Assembly (NCBI GenBank): GCA_011037195.1
Contig: JAAEAF010000278.1
Coordinates: 124,001-188,000 of the forward strand
Length of the DNA stretch: 64,000 nt
Direction of reading: 5' to 3'
Source of the DNA: Triatoma infestans
Lineage: Eukaryota > Arthropoda > Insecta > Hemiptera > Reduviidae
Positions within the stretch are counted from its first letter, which is position 1. The number at the start of each line of letters is the position of its first letter. Under the pieces are notes generated by a model. It saw only the letters and a list, made by a program, of their open reading frames with translations. It was not told where the DNA came from and searched no databases. This document shows, one piece after another, positions 47,401 through 56,000 of the stretch. Position numbers and translations under genes: made by a program.

Positions 47401-50400
47401 TTACTTGTGTACCTGAGTGGCCTTTTGTGGAGCGCTCTATGTCAAAATCAAGAAAGCAAGTGTAAATTTAAATTCAAACTAACTGAGAGTTCTCCAATAT
47501 TCCACTAAAATCAGTTTTTTCAGAAAAATATTCCAAATAAAAGTAATAAGTTTCCATCTATGCATCAAGTATATCAAGTTTAAAGAAAATTGTTGTATCC
47601 GTTTTAGAAAAAATTCCAATAAATTCAAAAACATATTCTGTTTTTCATATTCAACGTATAGATTTTCAAAAACAATATGTTTTTGGAAACCTATACGAAA
47701 AAGAATATCTTCAAATTTGGAATTCTGTCAATGGTCCTATGAGTATTAGTATAGGTGGTAAAACTATATATTACACTGAAATGGTACTTTAGAAGAAAGC
47801 ATAACGCTACTGTTCAAAAACTCCCAAAAGCCCCAAAAAATCAAGTTTCTCAGGAAAATGTTTAAAATAAAAGTGATAGGTGTTTATGTGAGTAGATTAG
47901 TATACAAAGTTTAAAGAAAATTGTTGGCGACGTTTTCTAAAAAAGCACGAAAAACATTCAATAAGTGCACTTCCGTTGATAGATGTTGCCCAAAATCTTG
48001 GTGTCTGATGAGTTAGCAGTAACTCAATACCAAGTTTGAGCATAATTCTAGTTCCGGCTTCCTAATCTTTTCGTTTTTGAGATATTCTGTCAAAACATAC
48101 ACATAGGCCATCCGCTAAAAAACATTCTTACTTTCTCTTACTCCTAGTAAAGGAAGTATTGCGATCGTGTCAGACTTTCGAAACTAAGTTTTCACCGGAA
48201 TTACATGTGTTGGGATTCCAAGAATACGAAAAATATGTTTTTAGGGAATGGTCTAAATGTGTATGTTTGTGTATTAAACGAATACCTCAAAAACAGATTT
48301 AGTTGATGTGAACAACTACAAGTGTTTAGTATGCCCACAGGGAAACTCTCAGCACCACACAATCACTCTTTTAGTTATTTGGTTTTACAGATCTCTTTCT
48401 ATATCAAATATACAATATTATACTGGATATTAATTAAAGCCATTATTTATTCTAGTTTTATAAGTCCTGGAGATGAGAGGAAACTCTCCTGATACGTAGG
48501 TAAGTGTTAAAAGTTTATTGTTATTTTGATTTTATGTCTAAGGATCCAGAAAAGTTCATACAACCAAACAATAACGAGGAACTGCAATAAATCTTATGAA
48601 TCAATTGGATGTCCTGCTTTACAATCCCTTTACTTTATCTATATTAATTTATTTATTAATGATATAGGTGCTTTTACCAGACGCCCATGTTGTAAACACT
48701 ATATCTAATTTGCTGATCTATTTAAAAACAAAAGATACCTGATTAACTCTTTTTAATTCATCCATCCCGCAATTGAGTCTATTGATTTCATCAATCAGTA
48801 ACTCTTCTTTTTCCTGGGACTGTTTTAATTTCATCTTGTACGATGAGATTTCTTCTTGTAATGAAGAAAACTGTATATAAAAATATTTCAGTAAATTTAC
48901 ATATTTTCTTTTTGTATAGGGAACATCATTTAGAAAAAGAAAAATTCCTGATATATACCTTTAGTTCTCGTTTCTTAGTAACATCTGTCAGTTCTTCCTG
49001 AAGTTCCATGCATTCACTTTCATAAATTTGCAGTTTTTCATTTAAATCTAGACATTTCTTACATTCTTTGTGAACAAGCTCAGCAGATATGTCTTCCTCT
49101 TTATTCGCAAGAATGGTTAGATCTGCCTTAAGACGCATAATTTCACTATCCTTACTAGCCAGTGAATCGGCTAATTATAAAAAAGCAACCATTAATATAA
49201 TAATTAGTAGAATCATTTAAATATATTGATTAATAATTGACTTGAAATAAAAATCATATCAAATAATAAAATGTTGACTCGTCTTGAATTAAAAAAAATA
49301 ATACTAATAAGATATGAATAGAAAATTTAAAGCCATCTCACTAAGTTTAACAATTTGTAAATTAGCAGTTTCTAGATCTTCTTGCAGTTCCATTTGGATT
49401 GATGTTAATTGTTCGATTTGATGTCTTAATCGCTGCACTTTAGACATTTTTTTCGATGATGAAAGTGTGGAAGACTTACTAACCTTCTGAAATTTTAATT
49501 AAAATATTATTCCACAGAGTTGCTGGCTATTATGATAATTATTTGAAATGAGATACTTTTGCACACATTTGGCAACAAAATGTTTATAAATTATTTATTT
49601 TATTTTACTTTTTAAAGAAAGAAATAAAAAAGAACGTACCAAATGTAACATACTACTCAAAGGTGTACCAGAGAGGGAAGAATTTGCACTAGTTGTACTG
49701 ATATTGTTTTCTTCACCTAAATTTACAATTTAACTTTATGAATGAAAAATAAAGTTCTTTAAACAAAAATATCGCAAAGTCTAAAAATAAATTAATAAAA
49801 AATATGATAATAAGGTATACTTAGTAATTCAATATTGGCAATTATCATTTCTTTGGTGACAGATGATTTTTCAATTGTTATAAATTTCTCCAGTAAAGAT
49901 TTTAGAAGACACTGTTGATCATGTGGAAGGCTGCAAACTTTTTCTTGTAACTCCTGATCTCTAGGACTCATATTCAAAGAGCAATGTACCATAAAAAGAG
50001 TTGCAGCTGCTATCAGATGGTTCTCATTCAACTGGCTTGTATCTAAGTCGACTAATGGGTATATTCCTAAATATATAAACAGAACTCTTTAAATTTTTTC
50101 TAAAAGTCGCAAACAAAACATTATCAATTATAATAAACTAATAAGGGAAGGGATTAGCTCAGAGGTAGCGCAAAGGACTAGAGGAGGTACGCGGAGGTCC
50201 CTAGTCCAATGCTGCCCTTAATTTTTCTCTTTCTAGCAGCCTTCTCTTATTGTCTCAGTGCTGTTTGTAACGGGAGAACCGTACCGGAGGCGGCATACCC
50301 TGAGAATGCCCCGGGACGCGCCTTAGCTATAAATAATAAATAAACTAAATATTTAAAATTATTCTAGTTCCGTCATAATTTTCACCAGGGAAGATAAGGT

Positions 50401-51028
50401 AATTATTAAATAATTCATACCCAGGGAATATCTTTAAAGTCGCAGTAGATTTGCCTTTAAAATCCATTCCTTTTAACGTCTATTCTTTTTATTTCCTTCC
50501 TCGCTCTTAATAATTCTCTATGTTCAATACGGCAAAAAAATGAATCCGAGATTACCTTTATCAAAGCTCTGAGATTCTTTGATAGTTAAAGGAAAATCGT
50601 AAGCAGACAATAGAATCATAATTGGCAAAAAACAATAATTCTTAACTAATTATAGAAATAAAAAGTATATACCTTTCAAAAAGTTGAAAGCACACTCAAT
50701 GCTACGGACATTCTTTGCCTGTTTACCATGCCTACAAAATTTATGAATTCGTAATCAAGAAATTTATCCGTAACTTGCAAATATGCAGAAAAAAAAACAC
50801 AGAACTTACAATTTACACACTAATCGAGGGAAAAAGTCGCTTGTGACAAAATCTTCTATAGTATTAAGCTCTTCATCACAAATTTGCAAAACATTAGCCT
50901 AAAAAAAAACAATCAATAACGAATAATAACTTCGCTATAAACGCTGACAGTATAATTTTAAAACAAGATACATAAATTCAACACAATACCCAAGATAAAA
51001 GTAGATTTTTCCATCTACCGGTGTCCAT
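29256..51028 (-). CDS. NuMA/Mud-type nuclear mitotic apparatus protein (16 exons placed)
   Basis: This is a homologue of vertebrate NuMA and fly Mud, which link LGN/Pins to dynein at the cell cortex to orient the spindle. Exons on the minus strand, in order: 51028-50990, 50898-50810, 50731-50673, 50066-49821, 49716-49640, 49486-49342, 49170-48959, 48870-48739, 46861-46715, 45725-41986, 41888-41744, 41532-41455, 40952-40788, 40657-40605, 40531-40428, 29497-29256. All introns are GT-AG and every phase agrees, giving about 1,890 residues. The N-terminus (MDTGRWKNLLLSW, then HGK) and a PRD-containing helix in exon 4 match the NuMA globular head. Exons 6-13 are coiled coil. Exon 16 carries the LGN-binding peptide. 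The gene may continue beyond 29,256, since vertebrate NuMA has a longer basic tail. The first ATG was chosen because it splices in phase to the conserved LLSW. Confidence 0.88.
29501..30030. other. Intron 15 sequence, no feature supported
   Basis: AT-rich intron. The segment at about 29,945-30,015 resembles 48,310-48,375 (ctacatgtgtttattgtgcc versus ctacaagtgtttagtatgcc), so it is part of another dispersed repeat. Confidence 0.45.
30031..30390 (+). repeat. Hairpin-ended dispersed repeat, partial plus copy in NuMA/Mud intron
   Basis: Contains the tttaaagaaaacctttggag, cgaaaccttcgtgtcagatg and ACTTCCTCTTACCAGATG landmarks. A roughly 45-bp block at 30,225-30,270 matches 28,003-28,053 and interrupts the microsatellite region. 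Confidence 0.55.
30391..31029. other. Intron 15 sequence, no feature supported
   Basis: AT-rich, with part of another hairpin-ended repeat copy at the left end (ataaaatcacaataagttct). Nothing else was recognised. Confidence 0.4.
31030..32340 (+). pseudogene. Degenerate Penelope-like retroelement (reverse transcriptase remnant)
   Basis: The plus-strand frames, interrupted by several stops and frameshifts, carry Penelope-type reverse transcriptase landmarks in order. These are SLDITNLYTSIPV (about 31,580-31,620), FILENKI-like sequence before LNNINHKIKFSHE, and NTLNFLDIKLTRN (about 31,976-32,015). LHKLAALRHLMNRLKSAPLS follows. No GIY-YIG endonuclease was recognised. At the left end, minus 31,106-31,074 has a hammerhead-like TTGATTA, a perfect GGCG-AA-CGCC hairpin and GAAACCGGTC. 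A diverged inverted partner lies at 40,141-40,175 on the far side of the gypsy insertion. This suggests one Penelope-like unit split by that element. Confidence 0.72.
32341..32590 (+). other. Sequence between the Penelope-like RT and the gypsy insertion
   Basis: Likely 3' noncoding part of the Penelope-like copy. ATAT at 32,587-32,590 is the left target-site duplication of the gypsy element. Confidence 0.4.
32855..34684 (-). mobile_element. 5'-truncated I-type LINE with RNase H, (TAA)n tail
   Basis: Minus-strand LINE 3' end inserted in the gypsy 5' LTR, with a 10-bp duplication GTTGTATTTA at 32,845-32,854 and 34,685-34,694. Its 3' terminus is a (TAA/ATA)n tract at 32,855-32,875, as in I-clade LINEs. 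From the 5' side, coding sequence begins inside an RNase H domain (WATVFQAEVYAILCCI, then ICSDSQAALKAL, 34,670-34,420). It resumes beyond the nested Harbinger with LVGFLTGHCGLRRHLY and a Cys-rich end (FCRVCETEEETPMHMM). The reverse transcriptase is lost through 5' truncation. The reading frame is essentially intact apart from the Harbinger, so this insertion looks fairly young. Confidence 0.88.
33316..34281 (+). mobile_element. Nested PIF/Harbinger deletion derivative
   Basis: 966 bp with 16-bp terminal inverted repeats AGGTACAATTCCGAAC, flanked by TTA at 33,313-33,315 and 34,282-34,284. Subterminal DNA is rich in CTGCAG/CGTCTGCGGTC-type repeats. On the plus strand, 33,464-33,811 encodes the N-terminal stub of a Harbinger transposase (acidic start, then DEEIFRSYCRLNKKQFNFIL). 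On the minus strand, 34,080-33,890 encodes a MADF/Myb-like stub (SDEEKLINLIAKYAVIYDVS, then VKDKVWKIIG). These are the two usual Harbinger genes in opposite orientation, each cut short, so the element is non-autonomous. It interrupts the LINE RNase H-to-C-terminus coding region. Confidence 0.9.
34817..34834 (+). promoter_or_regulatory. Gypsy primer-binding site
   Basis: TGGTGTCAGAAGTGGGAT starts two bases after the 5' LTR. Its position and leading TGG fit a tRNA primer-binding site. I did not assign the tRNA. Confidence 0.7.
34877..36086 (+). pseudogene. Gypsy gag, broken
   Basis: Starts with ATG at 34,877 and a coiled-coil domain of repeated RGQDEI/M units (34,950-35,150). A capsid-like region follows in other frames (35,182-35,724; KPPTYDGTSS, then NGWSEKEKATSLIISLRGEA). 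A nucleocapsid zinc knuckle of C-x2-C-x4-H-x4-C form follows (35,985-36,026, CFNCQEFGHFKREC). A stop near 35,370 and at least two frame shifts (about 35,190 and 35,610) interrupt it. Confidence 0.85.
36190..39625 (+). pseudogene. Gypsy pol: protease, reverse transcriptase, RNase H, integrase (broken)
   Basis: The protease active-site DTGA is at 36,221-36,232, with VILGMDFM near 36,405. A frameshift separates the two. The long frame 36,291-37,994 holds the reverse transcriptase (KKKDGSTRFCVEYRKLN; YLDD at 37,467-37,478) and RNase H. After YYRRFV the spacer expected before LHRL is missing, an in-frame deletion of roughly 10 codons. A TAG at 37,992 interrupts RNase H, which continues to about 38,260. 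Integrase has an HHCC zinc finger (HGGITGGHFG, then CRRCAEC) and the D, D, E catalytic core (IDIAGP; SDQGRNF; MVERFIKTL). It has a frameshift near 38,855, then a stop at 39,358. The C-terminal region ends at 39,625, just inside the 3' LTR. Confidence 0.92.
39621..40014 (+). repeat. Gypsy 3' LTR (394 bp, intact)
   Basis: TGTAACGCGG to AACGTTACA, with TATAAA at about 39,764 and AATAAA near 39,914. It overlaps the last codons of pol. It provides the uninterrupted reference for the split 5' LTR. Confidence 0.93.
40019..40353. mobile_element. Right-hand Penelope-like terminus beyond the gypsy insertion
   Basis: GAAACCGGTC at 40,150-40,159 is preceded by TTATGAC and followed by gatgacacaaaaagaagcag. 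The reverse complement of this segment matches the left terminus at 31,055-31,110 (gcttct-T-tract, then GGTCATTGACCGGTTTCG). This suggests inverted ends of one element. The remainder is ordinary intron. Confidence 0.45.
40354..40531 (-). promoter_or_regulatory. Candidate alternative terminal exon of NuMA/Mud with intronic poly(A) signal
   Basis: Exon 15 is normally spliced at 40,428. If the GT at 40,427 is not used, the frame continues 14 more codons (ending FSLSAGLLLTL) to TAA at 40,386-40,384. An AATAAA on the minus strand follows at 40,359-40,354, only 25 nt past the stop. A short isoform would end here, with a hydrophobic tail and without the exon 16 LGN-binding peptide. This is inference from sequence. 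Confidence 0.45.
41986..45725 (-). CDS. NuMA/Mud exon 10, long coiled coil
   Basis: A 3,740-bp exon encoding about 1,246 residues dominated by Leu/Glu/Lys/Asn heptads with no globular motif. It carries the central rod expected of NuMA/Mud proteins, which dimerise through it. The acceptor is at 45,726 and the GT donor at 41,985; the frame continues in adjacent exons. The long open plus-strand frames opposite it (43,018-43,536 and 43,609-44,436) are complementary shadows. The exon contains the tandem repeat described separately. Confidence 0.9.
43228..43815 (-). repeat. Seven in-frame 84-bp (28-residue) tandem repeats in the NuMA/Mud rod
   Basis: Seven consecutive units contain variants of KKTELINDLETEHGKL followed by MEDNKELIEQI. 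Each is 28 residues, exactly four heptads. The central five units are nearly identical at the DNA level; the first (SELINDLETGYGKL) and last (LENVSEKL) are diverged. Unit length preserves the coiled-coil phase, so copy-number change would lengthen the rod without breaking it. Confidence 0.9.
47265..48140 (+). repeat. Near full-length hairpin-ended repeat in NuMA/Mud intron 8
   Basis: Starts AAGTCTGGTGTGAAACACTC with ACTTTGTCTTAC and ends CTTTCTCTTACTCCTAGTAA. A minus-oriented partial copy begins at once (GGAAGTATTGCGATCGTG) and runs to about 48,330. At about 870 bp it is the best candidate for a full-length unit. It lies between exons 8 and 9. Confidence 0.65.
50142..50338 (+). mobile_element. 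tRNA-derived SINE in NuMA/Mud intron 3
   Basis: Box A (GGATTAGCTCAGAGGTAGCG) and a diverged box B (AGTCCAATGC) form the head. The GC-rich body is the reverse complement of that seen at 28,735 and 15,521, and it ends with a TAAATAATAAA tail. A 10-bp target duplication AATAAACTAA flanks it (50,132-50,141 and 50,339-50,348). It lies between exons 3 and 4, antisense to the gene. Confidence 0.85.
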
Positions 51029-52480
51029 TTTCAAAATGTTCTCTTAACCGCCAAACAAGAATACCAAAAAGGTCTTACTCTTTACTGACAACAATACTAT
51101 AAGTAAAGAAAAATCGATGTAAACCTATAAGTGAAGAAAACTCATAACATCTTATTGATAAAAAAAGGTATCAAGTCCATGTTACACTAAAAATTAATCT
51201 TTGGAACACTTGAAAATTGAAAATTTGGAACACTTGAACTCTGGACTGTTTAAAAATGCCTTAACCAGTTTGTTTACTGTCCTTAGTTAGGACCGTTAAA
51301 CATTGCTGCCAGCATTCATACATTAAGAAATTAATTGGTGATTTTTACTTAATTTCTTCTCTGATCTTTATTTAGCATTTAAATTAAATTATTTTTAATT
51401 AGTAATAAGTTTTGTGCCTTATTGGTATTTGTAAAATGTATTAAGCCCCCCCTCGGTTATGCGTATCCTTTTTATTAAACTTACCAGCATTATCTGGAAA
51501 TATATTTATAAAGGAATTAAACAGTTCTTTTCTGATTTCGGAATAAAAGGTTTTTTTTTTAAATGAGACAACCTAGAATAGATGAGAATAAATACCAAAA
51601 GTTCTTTCAAAACTTAGTCTGATACGAATGGTTAAGTTGAAAGCAACTTACTTACTACTTAGAATCATCGATAGTAGAATTTTCTTACTTCTAATACGTC
51701 TCTTTGTTATTGCCGAGTCTTTTTCTAACTGTATTAAATTTTGTATACCCCTTCCTGGGGAAGTACTGGATTTATCAGAATTTGGACATTCGAGTACACC
51801 AGCTCTTAATTTTTTGCAGTGCTCTTATTTTTGTAACACATTTAAAAATTAATTAGTAATCGAGACGTATCGTTGTAACTAAAGAACTAGCGTGAGTTCA
51901 AGATTGATATTTGTTAGACTTTCAGAATTTTTTTTTCATTAGTAGTTTGTAACTAGTTTCTCAAAAATACGGACTTATCTTATTTTATAAATATGTTTCT
52001 ACTTCATTACCGAATGATTCAATAAGAATTCAATGCTGTGGTCTTAGGGCATTTCTTGTACCAGATGCATAATGCTTGATGGCATTTAATAACTAATTCA
52101 TCATTAGAAATTATTCCATTTCATCTTACTAACCTAGAAACACCTGCGCCTTGGTGTGGTCAGTACGATGTGTTTCATCTCCTTGTTTCTGACTTACAAA
52201 ACAAGGGGGTGCAATAACCAAATGCGAGAGCATATATTATTTACTCTGGGATTCTCCTTACCCTTTTTAATGGGTAACAATTGTCTAAATAATAATTAAT
52301 ATTAAAGTCAATGCTTAATCGGTTGAATGAATTTATTCAGTCTCTTACAAAATAATACACTATCTGATGAAAGATCATCAGTACTGTACAATTTATTACA
52401 TAATAAATACAAATTATCAATAAAAAAAACCATGACAAAAATAGAAATGTAACAATTTTTTTTTTTTTTTTTTTTTTTAA
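51029..52480. other. Intergenic: NuMA/Mud 5' side and RRN3 3' side
   Basis: Holds the presumed promoter and 5' UTR of the NuMA/Mud gene (right of 51,028), which could not be delimited. No other gene is supported; the 74-codon plus frame at 51,628 has no motif. A poly-T tract lies at 52,452-52,479. Confidence 0.45.
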
Positions 52481-52489
52481 TTTTTTCAT

Positions 52490-52975
52490 CCTTAATTATG
52501 GTATGAAGAAATTTGGTGAAAATCGGTCAAAAAAAAAATCAATTATGCCAACGTTTCGACAGAGTTTTCTGTCTTTATCAGGCTTTATAGGTTGGTCTTG
52601 AAGATGTGGAGAAAAAATTGAGTAGAATTTGAAACTAACATATTTTACACACATACATAAAAATTAAAAGTTAGTAGTTATTTCATTTAAATCACCAACA
52701 GAAAAAAAAATTCACCATTTCAATTTTTTTTTATTTCGTTTTTTCTGTAGATATTTAAAACAAATAACTAGCAACTTTTAATTTTTATGTTTCTGTGCTG
52801 TGAAAATGTGAGTTTCAAAGTTTCACTAAATTCTTTTTCCTATCTTCACTTCAAGACCATATATATATTAGAGCCTTGATAAAAACAGGAAACTCTAGTC
52901 AAAACGTATACATAATTGATTGTTTCTTTCTTGAATGATCCTCACCAAATTTATTTACACCATAATTTATCAACG
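52490..52975. repeat. Inverted repeat with hammerhead-like ends (Penelope-type or foldback)
   Basis: The arms 52,495-52,690 and 52,745-52,975 are reverse complements with moderate divergence. Each arm has a ribozyme-like segment. In the left arm, minus 52,583-52,547 reads CCTGATAAAG, a perfect ACAGA-AAAC-TCTGT stem-loop, then CGAAACGTTGGC. The right arm carries a decayed version (CTTGATAAAAACAGG...). The RRN3 3' UTR and a possible AATAAA (52,955-52,950, minus) fall inside the right arm. Confidence 0.6.
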
Positions 52976-53022
52976 GTCAACAAAATACTTTTATATTCTC
53001 ATTTTTTTCTTCTTTTTTCAAT

Positions 53023-56000
53023 TTATGAATTTATTAATGCTCGTTTATGTGTAGATAATCCCGGAGAGAAATTATAACTAAAATTTGGTGAACAACTCAT
53101 TTGTTGAAAAGTTGCGTCCAGAAAATCATCATCGTCATCTTCATCTGCTATTGAAGGTAATGAGGTTTCTTCAGTAGAACCTGAATATTCTCTGTAGTTT
53201 GGCTTGATAAATTCGTATGATCTGAAAGACAGAAAATGATAAGCGACGGGTGCATCAATCAAACAGAATAGTTCTAAGGAATGGGAGGGTAAGATTATGC
53301 ATTTAAATACTTTTTAATTACCTTATGAGGAGATAAGGATCAAATGGGAAGAATGCATCTAATACACATTCTTGAATCATTGTTTCCACACCAGCACTGT
53401 CACGTTGAACTCGAGGTAATGCGGCTCTTGCATTATGTTCCATTATAGTGTAACAATAGGCCAGTTGATATTTACGAGCTACAGAAGCGAAATGCGTAGC
53501 TACTGTTGGGACACAAGCCTTCAATGGATTCAAACGAGAAGTAACAATTTTGCTCAAATTTAATCCTTGAAGCAACACCAAACCTATAAACATTTGATCT
53601 TTTAGGTTTTCGCGTAAAACACTTTAGGTTTCGATCTTTCATATAAAACACTTGAATTTCCGAGTAGAGACCGCGTCAGTGGTTTGTTAGAAACCGACGT
53701 TTCGCCCATAATGCAATGAAATTCATCCTCTAACCGCCCGGAAACTCAAGTGTATTTCTATGAACATTTGATTATTAAATGCTTTATCCAAGTCATAACA
53801 CTTGAAATGTGGGCTAAGTTTATAGTATTAATTTCTCGATGTAAATAATTAACAACAATTAAACTTTCTGTCAGGAATTGGTTTGAAAATAAATAAATAG
53901 AATGAACTCCTTTCTAATTATCAATAACTGTCAATAGTATCAAGGACCACTGAACCAAAACTTTAATCGCTTATAGCTCCCTAATTGTACTTTCAATGCA
54001 AAAATGTCGGTTCAAAATCAAATCAGTTTACAACTGAATTTTCAACATATTTTTTTATATTGTATCTGAGATTATGACCATCAAAGCTTGTTTATTTTTC
54101 TTACTGCTTACTGGTTTCTTTTGGCCATCCATTGTTAGATGTATTGGTTTGGACAAACAAAAAAATGCACATAAAAATGTTGGACATACAAAAAAGTGTA
54201 AAAAATATATATACATGACACCTATTTCTAGAACGGGAACTTTACAGGTGAAGATCAACATTTCTAATCTAGTGATCAAACCTATCTCTTACTATGGATG
54301 AACATCTGAAATCGATCAGCAATAGTAAACGATACAGATCACAAAGTATCAAATTTCAGAAATTGCCCCGGCATAGTGGACCTAACAAGTTCTATTCAGT
54401 GTTTTATTCTTGCTAAAATAATTATGTGCAATTATTTGTGTTCAACGTCTAATTCTACTCTCATTTACTCTTTCATATTTACATTTCCTTCCTTTATTAT
54501 TTGTTATTACTTTATATTTGTATACAAAATATAGTAGCACAAATTCACTACATATGTCCATTATACACTTTAAAGACGACTATTCTTTTCTTACTTACGC
54601 CGGGTCATTGGATAGCTAACCTGGGTTAAGCTTCTAGCATCCAATATATAAAGATTAATTTAAGATATATAATAATAATAATTATTTTAATTTTATCTCT
54701 TTAGCCATTAAAGATCTTTTAGACTGCAGTCATTTAGTTCCCTAAAATAGGTTTTGCATCCCTGCCTGTTATCCCTGTCTAATAACACGAACAGTACTTA
54801 CGCTGACAATAATCTTTTAAGTTTTTTTAGTCACTCTTTCTACCTTGCCATCATCATCATCAGCATCCAGTATTCCATCCCGTAGACTAGACACTTCTAC
54901 AAACATCTTGGAGCCCTGGCTAATAACTCGAACAAAACTTATCTCCACAACTCTAAAAACCCACACACACACCAGGCCTGCTTAGGTAGTTGATAAGTTC
55001 ATCTAGTTGAGTAATCCAGGGGCTCATCATGACATACACACTGATTGCACCATTTAAAGACGAAACCACTTCGTGTATAAGCACTAGAACTAAGGAAGCC
55101 ACAATAGAAAGGGGACTAACTAATTCAGCTTTCTTCGGAACTACTCCTTCTTTTTCAATATAATCCAAGTTATGATTTTAAGTGACCATTCTGTCGTTTT
55201 TATGTAAAAAAAAAAATAATAATAGCGTCAATCATAACTTAGAACCCTATTTTTTCAAAGTAACTTCGAAACTTAAAGTACCGAAAAAAGACTTTAATTT
55301 AGCAGATAAAATCTACGTTGGCTGGAGCCAAAGAAAAAAACTTTTTAAATTTTAAAGGTGGTTAAATAGTAGTGTACCTTTTCCTAGCACCAGTTCCTTA
55401 TATCTAAAAGCAATAACATAGAATATCGCCTGGCAGGTTGTATAGAAAATACGATGTAATCCAAAATCAAAATTTAGACTATCTTCTTGTCTACTAATAT
55501 AATTATTAGCCCACTTTGACATTTCAGTAAGCATTTCTTGCACAAAACTGAAAAAAACAAACATTTAAAATGTTTTCCAGAAAACGTTTAGTCAAACATA
55601 CTAAGAAATAACTGGAAAAAAAAATATACACTAACTTTATAGAAATACATTTAGCTCTGGAAAGTAGGCTAGCAATATAAAACACAGAAGCTTGTCGGAT
55701 AAACAGTGCTTCATTAGGATTGGATACTTTCTTCCAGAGTGTTTGAAGAAATAAAACTGCCAATGCTGGCCTTAATCCAACGATATAGAACATGAGGAAC
55801 TGGACATGATGTATTGCATGCGTTGGTAATATCACAGCTTCAAATACCTACAAAGAAACTTTAATATTATTATATTTAAATAAAGTAAATAATGTAAAAG
55901 TAATATTATAGACAGGTTGAATATGTGGTTAGGTCCGCAATGCTGGATAACAACGGGTATTTATTCGTCGTAGCATCCTTATTCCTTTGACGATGGATGA

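Noticed and set aside
46862..48738. U12-type intron in the NuMA/Mud gene
   Set aside because: The donor gtatctttt is one base off the U12 consensus, but the only branch-like sequence lies about 60 nt from the acceptor, too far for a U12 intron.
52452..52479. Poly-T run as a retroposon tail
   Set aside because: No SINE or LINE body or target duplication could be attached to it.
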